Positions 54,422 to 63,413 of a stretch of 64,000 nt of DNA are shown here, piece by piece. A program made the position numbers and the translations under genes. The stretch covers positions 248,001-312,000 of the forward strand of contig NC_059398.1 in the NCBI RefSeq assembly GCF_905220565.1. The letters are read 5' to 3'. Numbering within the stretch: position 1 is the stretch's first letter; each line of letters begins with the position of its first letter. Below the pieces are notes generated by a model. That model did no database searches. It was not told the DNA's origin and saw nothing but the letters and a program-made list of their open reading frames with translations. Origin of the DNA: Melitaea cinxia (lineage: Eukaryota; Arthropoda; Insecta; Lepidoptera; Nymphalidae).

Positions 54422-54799
54422 TTCGTTTTAATAATGGAAAACAATTGTAAAAAGTGGATCAAAGATATTGCTGCCTATAGCAAACTCCAAAAATAGTGTT
54501 TTATGCGTTTCCGAAGCTCAAGATTAATAATAGGATTCTATATTTTCATAAAATATTTTATTATTAAATTTCATTTTAGTCACTGCTCATTCTCATATGC
54601 TTTAACTTTAATATGACTATTTACTTATGACTAGCCCGTTGGCGAAGTTCATCTATCAGTTTTCCAAAATATATGAAAAGGAAATATGTATAAATAAAAT
54701 TCCTAAACCTACATTATAGAAAAAAAGTGTTCATAATTGTACATAGAATTACCTATTTGTAGAACGGTCTTAAGATAAACGTCTCCTGTAAACCTCGGT
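54422..54799. other. Mostly unrecognised; one Helitron-end-like string
   Basis: GACTAGCCCGTTGGCGAAGT at 54,631 resembles a minus-strand Helitron end, but no start is visible. Confidence 0.45.
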
Positions 54800-55075
54800 A
54801 TTTGACATGTCCTTATGTACGTACGTACGTTTCTTCCCGTGGGGGTCGTAAAAGGCGACCGAGGGATAAACCTGGCCCAAAATTATCAGGGTCCTGGAGA
54901 AGGAAAACTTCATTTGAAACCCGGAATGGGGTCTCCGTCAAGCATTCGTGGCATAGCTCTAAAATGCGAAAGACTCCTGCAGCCGAACTGGCACCACATG
55001 TGTCAACTCGTCGTTCCTGTGGGCCAGTGTAGCCAGTGAGGTCGAGAGGGTGGCGCAGAGCTTAGGCAACTCTGT
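54800..55075 (+). mobile_element. RTE/SINE1-related 5' region fragment
   Basis: TTTCTTCCCGTGGGGGTCGT then AAAAGGCGACCGAGGGATAA matches the SINE1 segment CTTCCCGTGGGTATCGTAAG / AGGCGACTAAGGGATAA. The sequence then diverges (GCAGCCGAACTGGCACCACA). Likely a piece of the LINE from which SINE1 took its 5' part; two overlapping frames of about 75 codons have no known motif. Confidence 0.55.
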
Positions 55076-55082
55076 GTATGTT

Positions 55083-55283
55083 AATATATATATATATATG
55101 AACTTATTTGCTCATGTATACACTAAGCCACTAACGTTACTTTATATTTCCTCCCTTTTTTCTTCTTTATCTGAATTTGACTAATACCCGATTTTGCACA
55201 CCTACAAACCTCTGCTCTTGTACGTCCTAAGGTTGGCTGGTAGAGGATGCTTTTAGCAATAAGCCCGCCTTTTGTACAATTCT
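55083..55283 (+). mobile_element. LINE 3' UTR fragment
   Basis: TACGTCCTAAGGTTGGCTGG then GGATGCTTTTAGCAATAAGC is the third example of the stem-loop seen at 8,660 and 10,800. It runs into a palindrome at 55,268. Confidence 0.65.
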
Positions 55284-55308
55284 CTAATTGTACAAAAGGC
55301 GGGCCCGC
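55268..55308. repeat. Palindrome at an inversion junction
   Basis: GCCCGCCTTTTGTACAATT and AATTGTACAAAAGGCGGGC face each other across CTCT-type spacer, so the end of the LINE 3' UTR is copied in inverted form. Stem 18-19 bp. Confidence 0.88.
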
Positions 55309-55479
55309 CGCTAATTGCTCCCGCGTGGTCGTCGTCGTTTTGATCTAATTTTCGAATACTGCACAATTTAATACCTTTTGCAGGTGCGAACTTAATTAAA
55401 TATTGTACCACATTAGAAACTTCCTGGCAACCACTAACGCTGTCTAGTTGTAACAAATCGTCGAGATAACCATTAATAT
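55309..55479. other. Unassigned piece next to the inversion junction
   Basis: The minus strand is open from 55,456 to the palindrome (contains VVQYLIKFAPAKGIKLCSIR). It could be an inverted 5' part of the downstream retroelement or of another; I cannot tell. Confidence 0.3.
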
Positions 55480-56695
55480 TAATAATAATATTTTACGCGC
55501 AAGCCCAATTTGGAAATTTCCTGGAATGACCGAAAAACTTGATGCCACTTTAAAAAATTCATTAGAAAAAATTCTAAATTTATCTTTTGATGAAAATTCA
55601 TGGACCCACTGCTACTTTACCAATTAGAGATGGTGGCATCGGCGTGAGAAAACTTTCCAGTGTCGCTCTTCCTGCGTTTCTTGCTTCTGTGCATAGTATC
55701 AAGGGTTTATGTTCTGACATCTTAAAATCTAATTCAGTCCAAATTACAGATGCTATAGATGCAATACAAAACTGGAAGTTAATGTGTCTTAATGGCGATA
55801 TCCCGAAGGACGTTACAAAACAAAAGCTTTGGGATATACCAATAGTTCACAATACTCATATAAGTTTGACGCAAAATCTTACAAGTGACAAAAACCGTGC
55901 CAGGCTTCTAGCTGTGTCAAATAAAGAGTCAGGTCACTGGTTACACGCAATGCCGTCAAAAAATCTTGGGACACTTTTAGACAATGAAAGTTTTAGAATT
56001 GCTCTCGGTCTCCGGTTAGGAGCCCCACTGTGCTTTGAACACAGATGTCCGTGCGGAAAAGAGGTCGATTCTTTCGGACTACACGGCCTTTCCTGTAACA
56101 AGAGTTCAGGTAGATTTTCCCGCCACGGTTCCCTAAACGATACCATAAAAAGAGCTCTTGCCACCATCGACGTTCCTGCTCTTATCGAGCCAACTGGAAT
56201 TAGTCGCAATGATGGCAAGAGACCTGATGGATTGACGTTGGTTCCCTGGGAAAGGGGACGGGCGCTTTTGTGGGACGCAACCTGCGTTGACACACTTGCT
56301 CCGTCTCATGTCAGGGAAACAGCCTTAAAAGCGGGAGCCGCAGCGGAAAAAGCTGAAACGGCTAAACGGCACAAATATTCGTCACTAATTCCAAATTACA
56401 TCTTTGTGCCGTTTGCAGTCGAAACACTTGGACCTTGGAGTAGCAGTGCTAAAATATTTTTAAATGAGATAACACCTCGCCTTATTGCCTCCACTGGTGA
56501 CAAGAGGGCTGGTGCATTTTTTGCCCAGAGAATCGGCATAGCGATTCAACGGGGAAATGCTGCCAGCATTCTTGGCACAATTCCACGCGGACACGATTTA
56601 TACCAAAACTATCTGTAAATATTTAGTTCGTAAGTTGTGAATTGTAAATATGTATAATATTTTGTATAAATAAAGTTTATATATTTACAATAAAA
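55480..56695 (+). mobile_element. 5'-truncated retroelement with an endonuclease-like C-terminus
   Basis: Coding begins in an upstream frame (LRASPIWKFPGMTEKL, about 55,490-55,540) and continues, after a one-base shift near 55,605, in the long frame that follows. The 3' UTR is about 75 bp with AATAAAG at 56,668 and an A-rich end. Two shorter relatives lie at 53,346 and 36,690. Confidence 0.85.
55590..56618 (+). pseudogene. RT-linked CCHC and restriction-like endonuclease domain
   Basis: 342 codons from ATG at 55,590, but that ATG is not a true start: homologous coding lies upstream in another frame (frameshift). Counting from the preceding codon, a CPCGKEVDSFGLHGLSC zinc knuckle (C154, C156, H166, C170) is followed by EPTG (E201), RPDG (D214) and LLWDATCVDT (D230), then AETAKRHKYSSL, VETLGPW and QRGNAASILGT. 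A knuckle before a PD...D core is the layout of the C-terminal endonuclease in R2/CRE-type non-LTR elements. The same C-terminal block is, from memory, widespread in invertebrate RT proteins of a group I cannot name. It would cut target DNA to prime reverse transcription. The RT itself is missing. Confidence 0.75.
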
Positions 56696-56704
56696 AAAAT
56701 ATTA

Positions 56705-56823
56705 AACTATAATGAAACAACTTTTTCTCGTGACTTATCAAGTTTCTTAGATGCCCGACGTTTCGTATACTTTATAGCAACCATGGGCACGGGAGGAGTC
56801 GAAAACGTTGTTTCATTATAATG
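56705..56823. mobile_element. Small MITE with inverted ends
   Basis: TATAATGAAACAACTTTTTC at the left and AAAACGTTGTTTCATTATAA at the right are inverted ends. The centre holds GCCCGACGTTTCGTATAC and ACCATGGGCACGGGAGGAG. It sits directly after the retroelement 3' end. Confidence 0.8.
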
Positions 56824-57354
56824 AGTAGAATTTGTGTAAAAATGAGGATATAATACATTAACATTATATTTATTTAATAGTACTTTTAATTCATGATCGT
56901 TAATTTATAAAAATAAATTTTTGTTAGAGAAAGTAAAACGGAATGCCGTTCGTTACTAAGCACTTGAACGGATGGAGCGATTTATTTCATTTATATATTT
57001 TTAAATTCGTTAGAGCATGAATACAGTTTAAAGAGAATATTGAAAAAGTTGTTTTCAGGACTTGAAAATATGAAAAATCTTGAAAAAGCTGTTTACCAGG
57101 GTTTTTTGAGTTGTTTTTATAAATTTAAACTTCTGATATTTTTATCGGAAAATTAAATTAATGAATATCTTTTAACATACACATCACACATACAGTAGTT
57201 TATTCCTAAGACAGATAAGTTAATCCGATGTAGTAAGTAACAACCGACAGATATAGCGTCATATTTTTTTTTCGATTTCTTAAACAAACAGATATTACAT
57301 AAATATAAATATGTAAATAAATATAACTATTATACCCAGACTTATATATTAAAG
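56824..57354. other. Unique AT-rich sequence
   Basis: Nothing recognised. Confidence 0.5.
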
Positions 57355-57440
57355 TATATACCCAGGGTCGTGGCAGGAATCGAAAACACAAATTTCGAAG
57401 CAGAACACAGGGTCAAACTGCGTCAATGGGCTAGTCATAA
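57355..57440 (-). mobile_element. SINE-R, decayed head
   Basis: Minus strand: GACTAGCCCATTGACGCAG, CTGTGTTCTGCTTCGAAAT, GATTCCTGCCACGACCCTGG. The B box is mutated (TTTTCGATTCCTGCC). Confidence 0.72.
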
Positions 57441-57630
57441 TATAAATAATGATACATCCCGTTAGGTGTGAATGATGTCTCATATTTCGACGAATTAGTA
57501 GACAAACAACAATAGGAATACAAGGAGCGAGGCTCATGCCCCTCGTGACACAGACGAACGTAATAGACGTCTGAGATATAATTGGGAAAATACTCCGATA
57601 TTTCGTCTTTGATAACAAGAGACATTCGAA
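57441..57630. other. Short unique sequence
   Basis: Two overlapping minus frames contain FVCVTRGMSLAPC; no known family. Confidence 0.3.
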
Positions 57631-57939
57631 TCTATACAAATAAATAAAATTGGAGTGTCTGTTTGTAATATTAAAGTAACCGCTTTTTACTAAAATTATG
57701 TATGTATACACGGTACATATACCAAAATAACATTTTTTACAATTTTTGTTTGTCTCTCTCTGTATGTTCCGGTTAATCTTTAAAACGGCTCGACCGATTT
57801 TGATGGGACTTTCACTGGCAGATAGTTGATGTATTAAGAGTAAGTTGGCTACTTTTATTTTAGATATCTATTTTTTTTGTAACTCTGTGAACTGAACATT
57901 TTTTTAACTACACGCTGACGAAGTCGTGGGCACAGTTAG
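57631..57939 (+). mobile_element. Helitron, non-autonomous (309 bp)
   Basis: TCTATACAAATAAATAAAAT start, ATGTTCCGGTTAATCTTTAA, GACCGATTTTGATGGGACTT and end GGGCACAGTTAG (CTAG mutated to TTAG). Confidence 0.85.
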
Positions 57940-58309
57940 TATTAAATATTAGTGAAAAATCATTTTATGCTCGTCCGTACGACTTTTAAACTGATTTTTA
58001 TATAAAGATTTCAATTCGAAATTAAGTAAAGAGACTTTAATAATGTCATGAATTGTTACTTATACGAGTTTAGTCCTTATTACGTATGAGAGTGAGTAAG
58101 AACTGGTAGATTAATAGAACGGGTAGCTATTTGATTGTGTATGGTTTAAAATTTAATTTTAAGCAAATTAAGAAAAGAAAGCGGCTTTATAATGTCTTCG
58201 TCAACTGTAAAACGATTTAAAGAAGTTCTTTCATGAGGTGTGTCCAGAGGTATTAAACACTAACATAATGATATGACAATATGTCGGTACAAACTAAATA
58301 ATTCTTCAC
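57940..58309. other. Unique sequence, nothing recognised
   Basis: AT-rich DNA. Confidence 0.5.
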
Positions 58310-58496
58310 ATTCAACGGCATCAAATAGTATTTTCTCTTATGTCGGTCTGGGAACACACTCAATACGCAAACACAAACGCCCAGACCGCGACAGAGATTA
58401 ATATTGCAAATACAAGTGTTCGTTATGAGCTGGTATCGAACCCGCGATCATACGAGCAACAACTTGTACTGTGACCACTGCGGCAATGCGTACTCA
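58310..58496 (-). mobile_element. SINE-T, decayed
   Basis: Minus strand ends GATGCCGTTGAATGTGAAG; the B box reads GCGGGTTCGATACCAGC. Confidence 0.75.
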
Positions 58497-58811
58497 AATA
58501 TATATATCGGATATATTGACGTTTTTATGTTAAAATCAGGACGTATACGGTATGCCTTAAAAGTTATTGAAGTCGGTCGCTACTAATAGTAAAATATATT
58601 AAAAAAATGGCAATCTTTAAAGAAAATAAATACATATACAAATATTCTTTTTGTTAATGTCCGTGAAAATAGCATTTTATAGTTGAGCCGGATATGTATT
58701 ACATACAAACTTGTCTGTGAGATAGCCAGATCCTTCCTCCGGTCCGGTCCAGTCGTATCCTCCGGTTCTCCATTCCGTTCGTTACTACCAACCGCTGCTA
58801 CGCCTATTACA
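58497..58811. other. Unique sequence
   Basis: A CCTCCGGTCCGGTCCAGTCG patch at 58,735; no gene. Confidence 0.45.
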
Positions 58812-58822
58812 ATTATCGTAAT

Positions 58823-59282
58823 ATGTACAATTTTATTTTTGTGTTACCCACACATTAGGAATTCTAAACATTTTTGAATATCATATCAAAAGTTGACCGC
58901 TCCAGCGGGGATCGAACCCGCGTCTCCGACTGACCGTGTCGGCGCTCTAGCCAATTAAGCTATGGAACGATGTACCCGCTAGATCGAAATTCTTGATATG
59001 ATGATTTTTATATTCAGTTTAAGCGAACTGTGGCGCCGTCTATAGTGAGCTCTTTACAGAAACCCGTAACTATTCAAAGTTTCATATTACAATGAAAATC
59101 TTTGACAAGAGACGACACCATGCTATTTTTAATATGTACAATTTTATTTTTGTGTTACCCACACATTAGGAATTCTAAACATTGTCAATAGCTTAATTGG
59201 CTAGAGCGCCGACACGGTCAGTCGGAGACGCGGGTTCGAACCCCGCTGGAGCGGTAAATTTTTTATATAATATTCAAAAACG
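58823..59282. mobile_element. SINE-V locus 2: two opposed tRNA-like units in one insertion
   Basis: 11-bp target-site duplication ATTATCGTAAT (58,812-58,822 and 59,283-59,293). From the left: tail string ATGTACAATTTTATTTTTGT, complete minus-strand tRNA-like unit (58,897-58,969), a 150-bp body (GTGGCGCCGTCTATAGTGAG), the tail string again (from 59,132), then a plus-strand tRNA-like unit lacking its 5' acceptor strand (59,184-59,254). A dimer with opposed units, as at 44.2 kb. Confidence 0.88.
58897..58969 (-). other. tRNA-like unit, complete
   Basis: Same 73-nt cloverleaf as 44,358-44,430 with a T-loop change (TTCGATC). The anticodon loop is again ACGGTCA with C33. Shared oddities in two loci show that the source copy, not decay after insertion, has them. 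Confidence 0.85.
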
Positions 59283-59293
59283 ATTATCGTAAT

Positions 59294-59518
59294 TATAAAT
59301 ATGCGTGGATTAAGTGAGGCTGTATTTCATGCAAGATATTAATTTTTTTTCCTGTAAAAAAATATTTATTAATCCCATCAACTTACATCTAACATTACAG
59401 GATATTATTCTAATGCGTTAGTGTCGTTGTCGTATTAAATACATATCATATGAAGATAAAAATACAATAATTGACATCACATTCAATTCCATTATTTCAT
59501 TTAACAAATCTATAATAT
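59294..59518. other. Short unique AT-rich sequence
   Basis: Nothing recognised. Confidence 0.45.
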
Positions 59519-59708
59519 AAAAATGAGTCGCTGAATGTGTTGCTAAGCGCAAAACTCGAGAACGGTTGGACCGATTTCGCTAATTCTTTTTTTAAAATAT
59601 TCCTTGAAGTACGAGGATGGTTCTTACGGAGAGAAAAATTCTAAAAAAAAAAATAATAAAATTAAAGAATCGACTGTTAGGCGATACGAAGTTCGCCGGG
59701 TCAGCTAG
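59519..59708 (+). mobile_element. Helitron, non-autonomous (190 bp)
   Basis: TCTATAATATAAAAATGAG start, AACGGTTGGACCGATTTCGC, end GTTCGCCGGGTCAGCTAG before T. Confidence 0.88.
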
Positions 59709-60102
59709 TAAACTATATTATTACTTTTATACTAAAATAGTTTTTTAAGGAGTAACTTCAGAGTTTCTTGTCGATATACCTATAATATATCTATAGCAGT
59801 CCGACTGTTATAGCGTGCGTGGTTCTTTTAATCGTAATAGCCACAGATATATTGAAAACTTTGGCCAACAAGTCGTTTCAGAAAATAAACTGTCGAATAA
59901 TTTTCGTAGCTCTCAACCTTTAGTACGTGTTAAAATTTTATTGTTACCCATAAGTGGAGTGAGTTCTCGTCGTAAAAGATTTAGTCGACTATAGTCATAA
60001 GCGTATATTATTACTTATATTACTTATTATGAAAATTACCGCTGCTATATTTCTTTTTTCAATTTCAATTATATACTTTGGGTGTTATCTTTCATACAAC
60101 TA
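59709..60102. other. Mostly unrecognised
   Basis: A LINE-D scrap (TTAAGGAGTAACTTCAGAG) at 59,743; nothing else. Confidence 0.45.
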
Positions 60103-60320
60103 GTCTGAGACAAGCGTACGGCTCATCTGATGTAAGCGATTACCGTCATCGCAAGCGCGTTGAATATCCAACCCTCAATCCTGTCCAGGAGTTCTGGTCA
60201 CCTTACTCACCATAAGAACACAGCACTGTACGAAAGCAGCTGTAATCTCCTGGAAGGTCGAGGTATTTTCTCATTCACGCTGCTCCATATTTTAAGATTT
60301 TGAGCAAGATATGTCATGCC
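60103..60320 (-). mobile_element. SINE-A, decayed
   Basis: Minus strand has GACCAGAACTCCTGGACAGG, AACGCGCTTGCGATGACGG and CTTACATCAGATGAGCCGTA. Confidence 0.83.
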
Positions 60321-60384
60321 CTATATCAGTCATGATTGTTAACAGGACAATGGGTTAAGCTGTAATCGCTTAAAACAGGCGCAC

Positions 60385-60418
60385 CGTATATTTGTTTGCC
60401 AAATTAGTTGTATAAAAA
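60385..60418 (+). mobile_element. SINE-A 3' tail scrap
   Basis: CACCGTATATTTGTTTGCCA then AATTAGTTGTATAAAAAAA. Confidence 0.6.
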
Positions 60419-60683
60419 AACCTTTTAAAATAACATAACATACCTAATAAAATTTCATAATAATCAATGGGAAAATAATAGTTTAATGATTTATTAGTCA
60501 ATGAATATTATAAAAGCCACACGTGATAATTAATATTAAATATTATATTTCAAGGCCATTATCGTGCAAATTAATTAGAACCTGTCGTTATATGACGGAT
60601 CTGATAATTATAATTATAGGCGCGATATAGATCTATATACACAATATATAATGTTTAGTAATAAACTAGAGTTAAGATATAAA

Positions 60684-61011
60684 CTGCTGTGTGGTTACGG
60701 CAGTAAGAATATAGCCACTTCCTCTCTTCCCGTGGGTGTCGTAAGAGGCGACTAAGGGATAACACAGTTCCACTACCACCTTGGAACTTAAAAAGCCGAT
60801 CGATGGCGGGATAACCATCCAACAGCTGGCTTTGAAATACACAGGCCGAAGACGACAGCGTCTTCGGTGCGATAAATCCAGTCTTGTCACCAACCCGCCC
60901 GTCCAGCGTGGTGACTATGGGCAAAACAAATGAGTTCGCGCCGTTTTTGGCGCGAACTTGTGGAGGCCTATGTCCAGCAGTGGACTGTATTAGGTTGAAA
61001 TGATGATGATG
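60684..61011 (+). mobile_element. SINE1, full length
   Basis: 10-bp target-site duplication AAGATATAAA (60,674-60,683 and 61,012-61,021). CTGCTGTGTGGTTACGGCAG head, CTTCCCGTGGGTGTCGTAAG, GGCGCGAACTTGTGGAGGCC and (GATGAT)n. Better match to the RTE tail than the other copies. Confidence 0.95.
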
Positions 61012-61021
61012 AAGATATAAA

Positions 61022-61313
61022 TGGAGTTAAGGAAAAGAGTTATTCACTGATCGTCACAAATATAGAGAGTAAATTAATTTAAATAACTCAACAATTACAT
61101 TACAAATGTGTGAAAGAACGAGAAAAGTGTGACGGCGAAGTAATTTTTAAATCATAATTGTTTATAAACATATTTAATATCACATAATTATTGTGCTACT
61201 CGTAGAATTTTAAAAACTTTAAATTTATTTTTAATTTATTTTACGTATTGTTTCCTGAATTATAAAGTTAGTTCAGTGACCCGAAAACAACAGCATTCTT
61301 TTTATAACACTAG
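61022..61313. other. Unique AT-rich sequence
   Basis: Nothing recognised. Confidence 0.45.
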
Positions 61314-61577
61314 TTCGGCAAACAAGCGTACGGCTCACCTGATGGTAAGAGATTACCGTAGCTTATAGACGCCAGTAAAACCAGAAGCATCGCAAGCGCG
61401 TTGCCGACCCAATCCCCAATCCCCAGGAGCTCTGGTCACCTTATTCACCAACAGGAACACAATAATGCTTGAAAACAATATTCTTTAGCTGTGGTCTTCT
61501 GTAAGGTCGAGGTACTCCAGTCGGGCTGCTCCATATTTTGAGCAGGAAATTCCTGCTGTGCCCTACCTCAGTTAAAG
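61314..61577 (-). mobile_element. SINE-A, full length
   Basis: Minus strand AACTGAGGTAGGGCACAGCA to GGTGAGCCGTACGCTTGTTT; close to consensus. Confidence 0.93.
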
Positions 61578-62221
61578 CAGCATTATAAACACACATAGTT
61601 ATTATTTACGTTGCCTCGTACCTAATAATAAGTTGCTAACAAAACTATTTTAATATAAACTTCAAACTTATTTAATATTTGCTGCAATATGCGTCGCCAT
61701 CGTTTGAATAAACAAACGTTCAAGACAGACCGTTCAGAGCGAACGAAATCGAGGAACCGTAGGAGGAGGAGTAAAGTATGAATTCATTTTTCTCGAGAGT
61801 TGTTTAAACACGACGATGTTATTTCAAAAATCTGAAACTGAAGGTAAATAATATAACTTTTTGAAATAACAAATTTTTAATTTCTTTTAAAGGAATATAA
61901 TAAAAAAAGTCTTGACTTTTTGGTAAAAGAAACATAATTAAATAATAAATCTGAGTAAACGTTTAAATAAGCGTTTAATTAGAGGATTTAAATGAAAATT
62001 TCAAAGATACTCTTTGAGGTTGATGGTATATTACTGGCTTTTATCTAACTGAGGCGCTGTCACGAAACAAACTGTTGCGAAACGTTGCGAAACGTTGCGA
62101 CATGGTGCGATTATGACTGTAAGTGGGAACGTAGAGCAGTCTAACGGTATAATTATTCTTTGATGCTATCGCACTGCGTTGCTTTCTAATTTTTATTGTT
62201 ATCACGGACTATGCTTAGTAA
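61578..62221. other. Unique sequence with a small tandem repeat
   Basis: GTTGCGAAAC is repeated three times at 62,072-62,101. No gene. Confidence 0.5.
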
Positions 62222-62539
62222 CTAGCTGTGCCCGTGACTATGTCCGCGTGGAATTAAAAAAAGTTGTTTAATTTCGCAGTGATAAAATAAATAAATTTCT
62301 AAAATAAAATTAGCCCATGTTACTCCTTATTACATCAGCTGCCAGTGAAAGTCCCGTGAAAATCGGTCCAGCCGTTTCAGAGATTAGCCGGAACAAACAG
62401 ACAGACCTACAGACAAAAATTGTAAAAGAGTTATTTTGGTAGAATTATGTACCGTGTTTACCATATCTATATGCATTTGGTAAAAAGCGGTTATTTTATT
62501 ATTACAAACAGATACTCCAATTTTATTTATTTGTATAGA
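62222..62539 (-). mobile_element. Helitron, non-autonomous (318 bp)
   Basis: Minus strand TCTATACAAATAAATAAAAT to CACGGGCACAGCTAG; the fullest member of the family at 35,418 and 57,631. Confidence 0.88.
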
Positions 62540-62757
62540 TGTTAAAACTAAATTTATCAAGTATTAATTTGGTATATGAGTTGGCTGGTTGTTATGTTAC
62601 AAACATTGCGTGAGCGTATTTGTATTTTTGGACGTGTCGTCATAGAAATATTTCTAAACAGTCTAAAACTTCTGCGATTCTGTAAAATTATTTATAAAAA
62701 AATATTGCCTTAAAAAAACGAGGAGTGCTTTACGAATGTACAAATAAATATACCTAC

Positions 62758-63052
62758 TAACTGAGATAGGGCACAGCAGGAATTTCCTGCTCAAAATATG
62801 GAGCAGCCCGACTGGGGTAGTACTCCTTACAGAATTACCTTACAGAAGATCACAGCTAAATAATGCTGTTTTCAAGCAGTATTGTCTTCCTGTTGGTGAG
62901 TAAGGTGACCAGAGCTCCGGGGGGATTGGGGATTTGGTCGGCAACGCGCTTGCGATGCTTCTGGTGTTGCAGGCGTTTATAAGCTACGATAATCTCGTAC
63001 CATCAGGTGAGCCGTACGCTTGCTTGCCGACCTAGTGATATAAAAAAAAAAC
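62758..63052 (+). mobile_element. SINE-A, full length
   Basis: ACTGAGATAGGGCACAGCAG to CTTGCTTGCCGACCTAGTGA and poly(A). A small duplicated CCTTACAGAA at 62,824-62,847. Confidence 0.93.
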
Positions 63053-63162
63053 ATAAATGATATAATAAATAAATCTATATGTTTGACATTGACACGATGA
63101 CTACTTCTTAAACTATAGCGTATAGCAAATACCTGTATTCTTAAGCAATTTTTATAATAACA

Positions 63163-63349
63163 CTAGCTGAGCCCGCAAACGTTGTTTTACCATATATTTT
63201 ATTAACCTTCTAAATCTCCCCCTTATAACTTAGGAGTATGAAATTCTCAGACCAACCCGATATGCACACAAAATTTCATAAGAATCGGTTAAGTCGTTTC
63301 GGAGGAGTTTAACTACAAACACCGCGACACGAGAATTTTATATATTAGA
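63163..63349 (-). mobile_element. Helitron, non-autonomous
   Basis: Minus strand TCTAATATATAAAATTCTCG to GCGGGCTCAGCTAG; intact ends. Confidence 0.9.
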
Positions 63350-63413
63350 TATAATCAATAACAATATTGTTATCAATAAAACAAGTTAGTTTTGTCACCA
63401 TCACATCATCATC

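Noticed and set aside
55253..55456. Host ORF on the minus strand
   Set aside because: Begins in or runs into an inverted LINE UTR palindrome; more likely a rearranged element.
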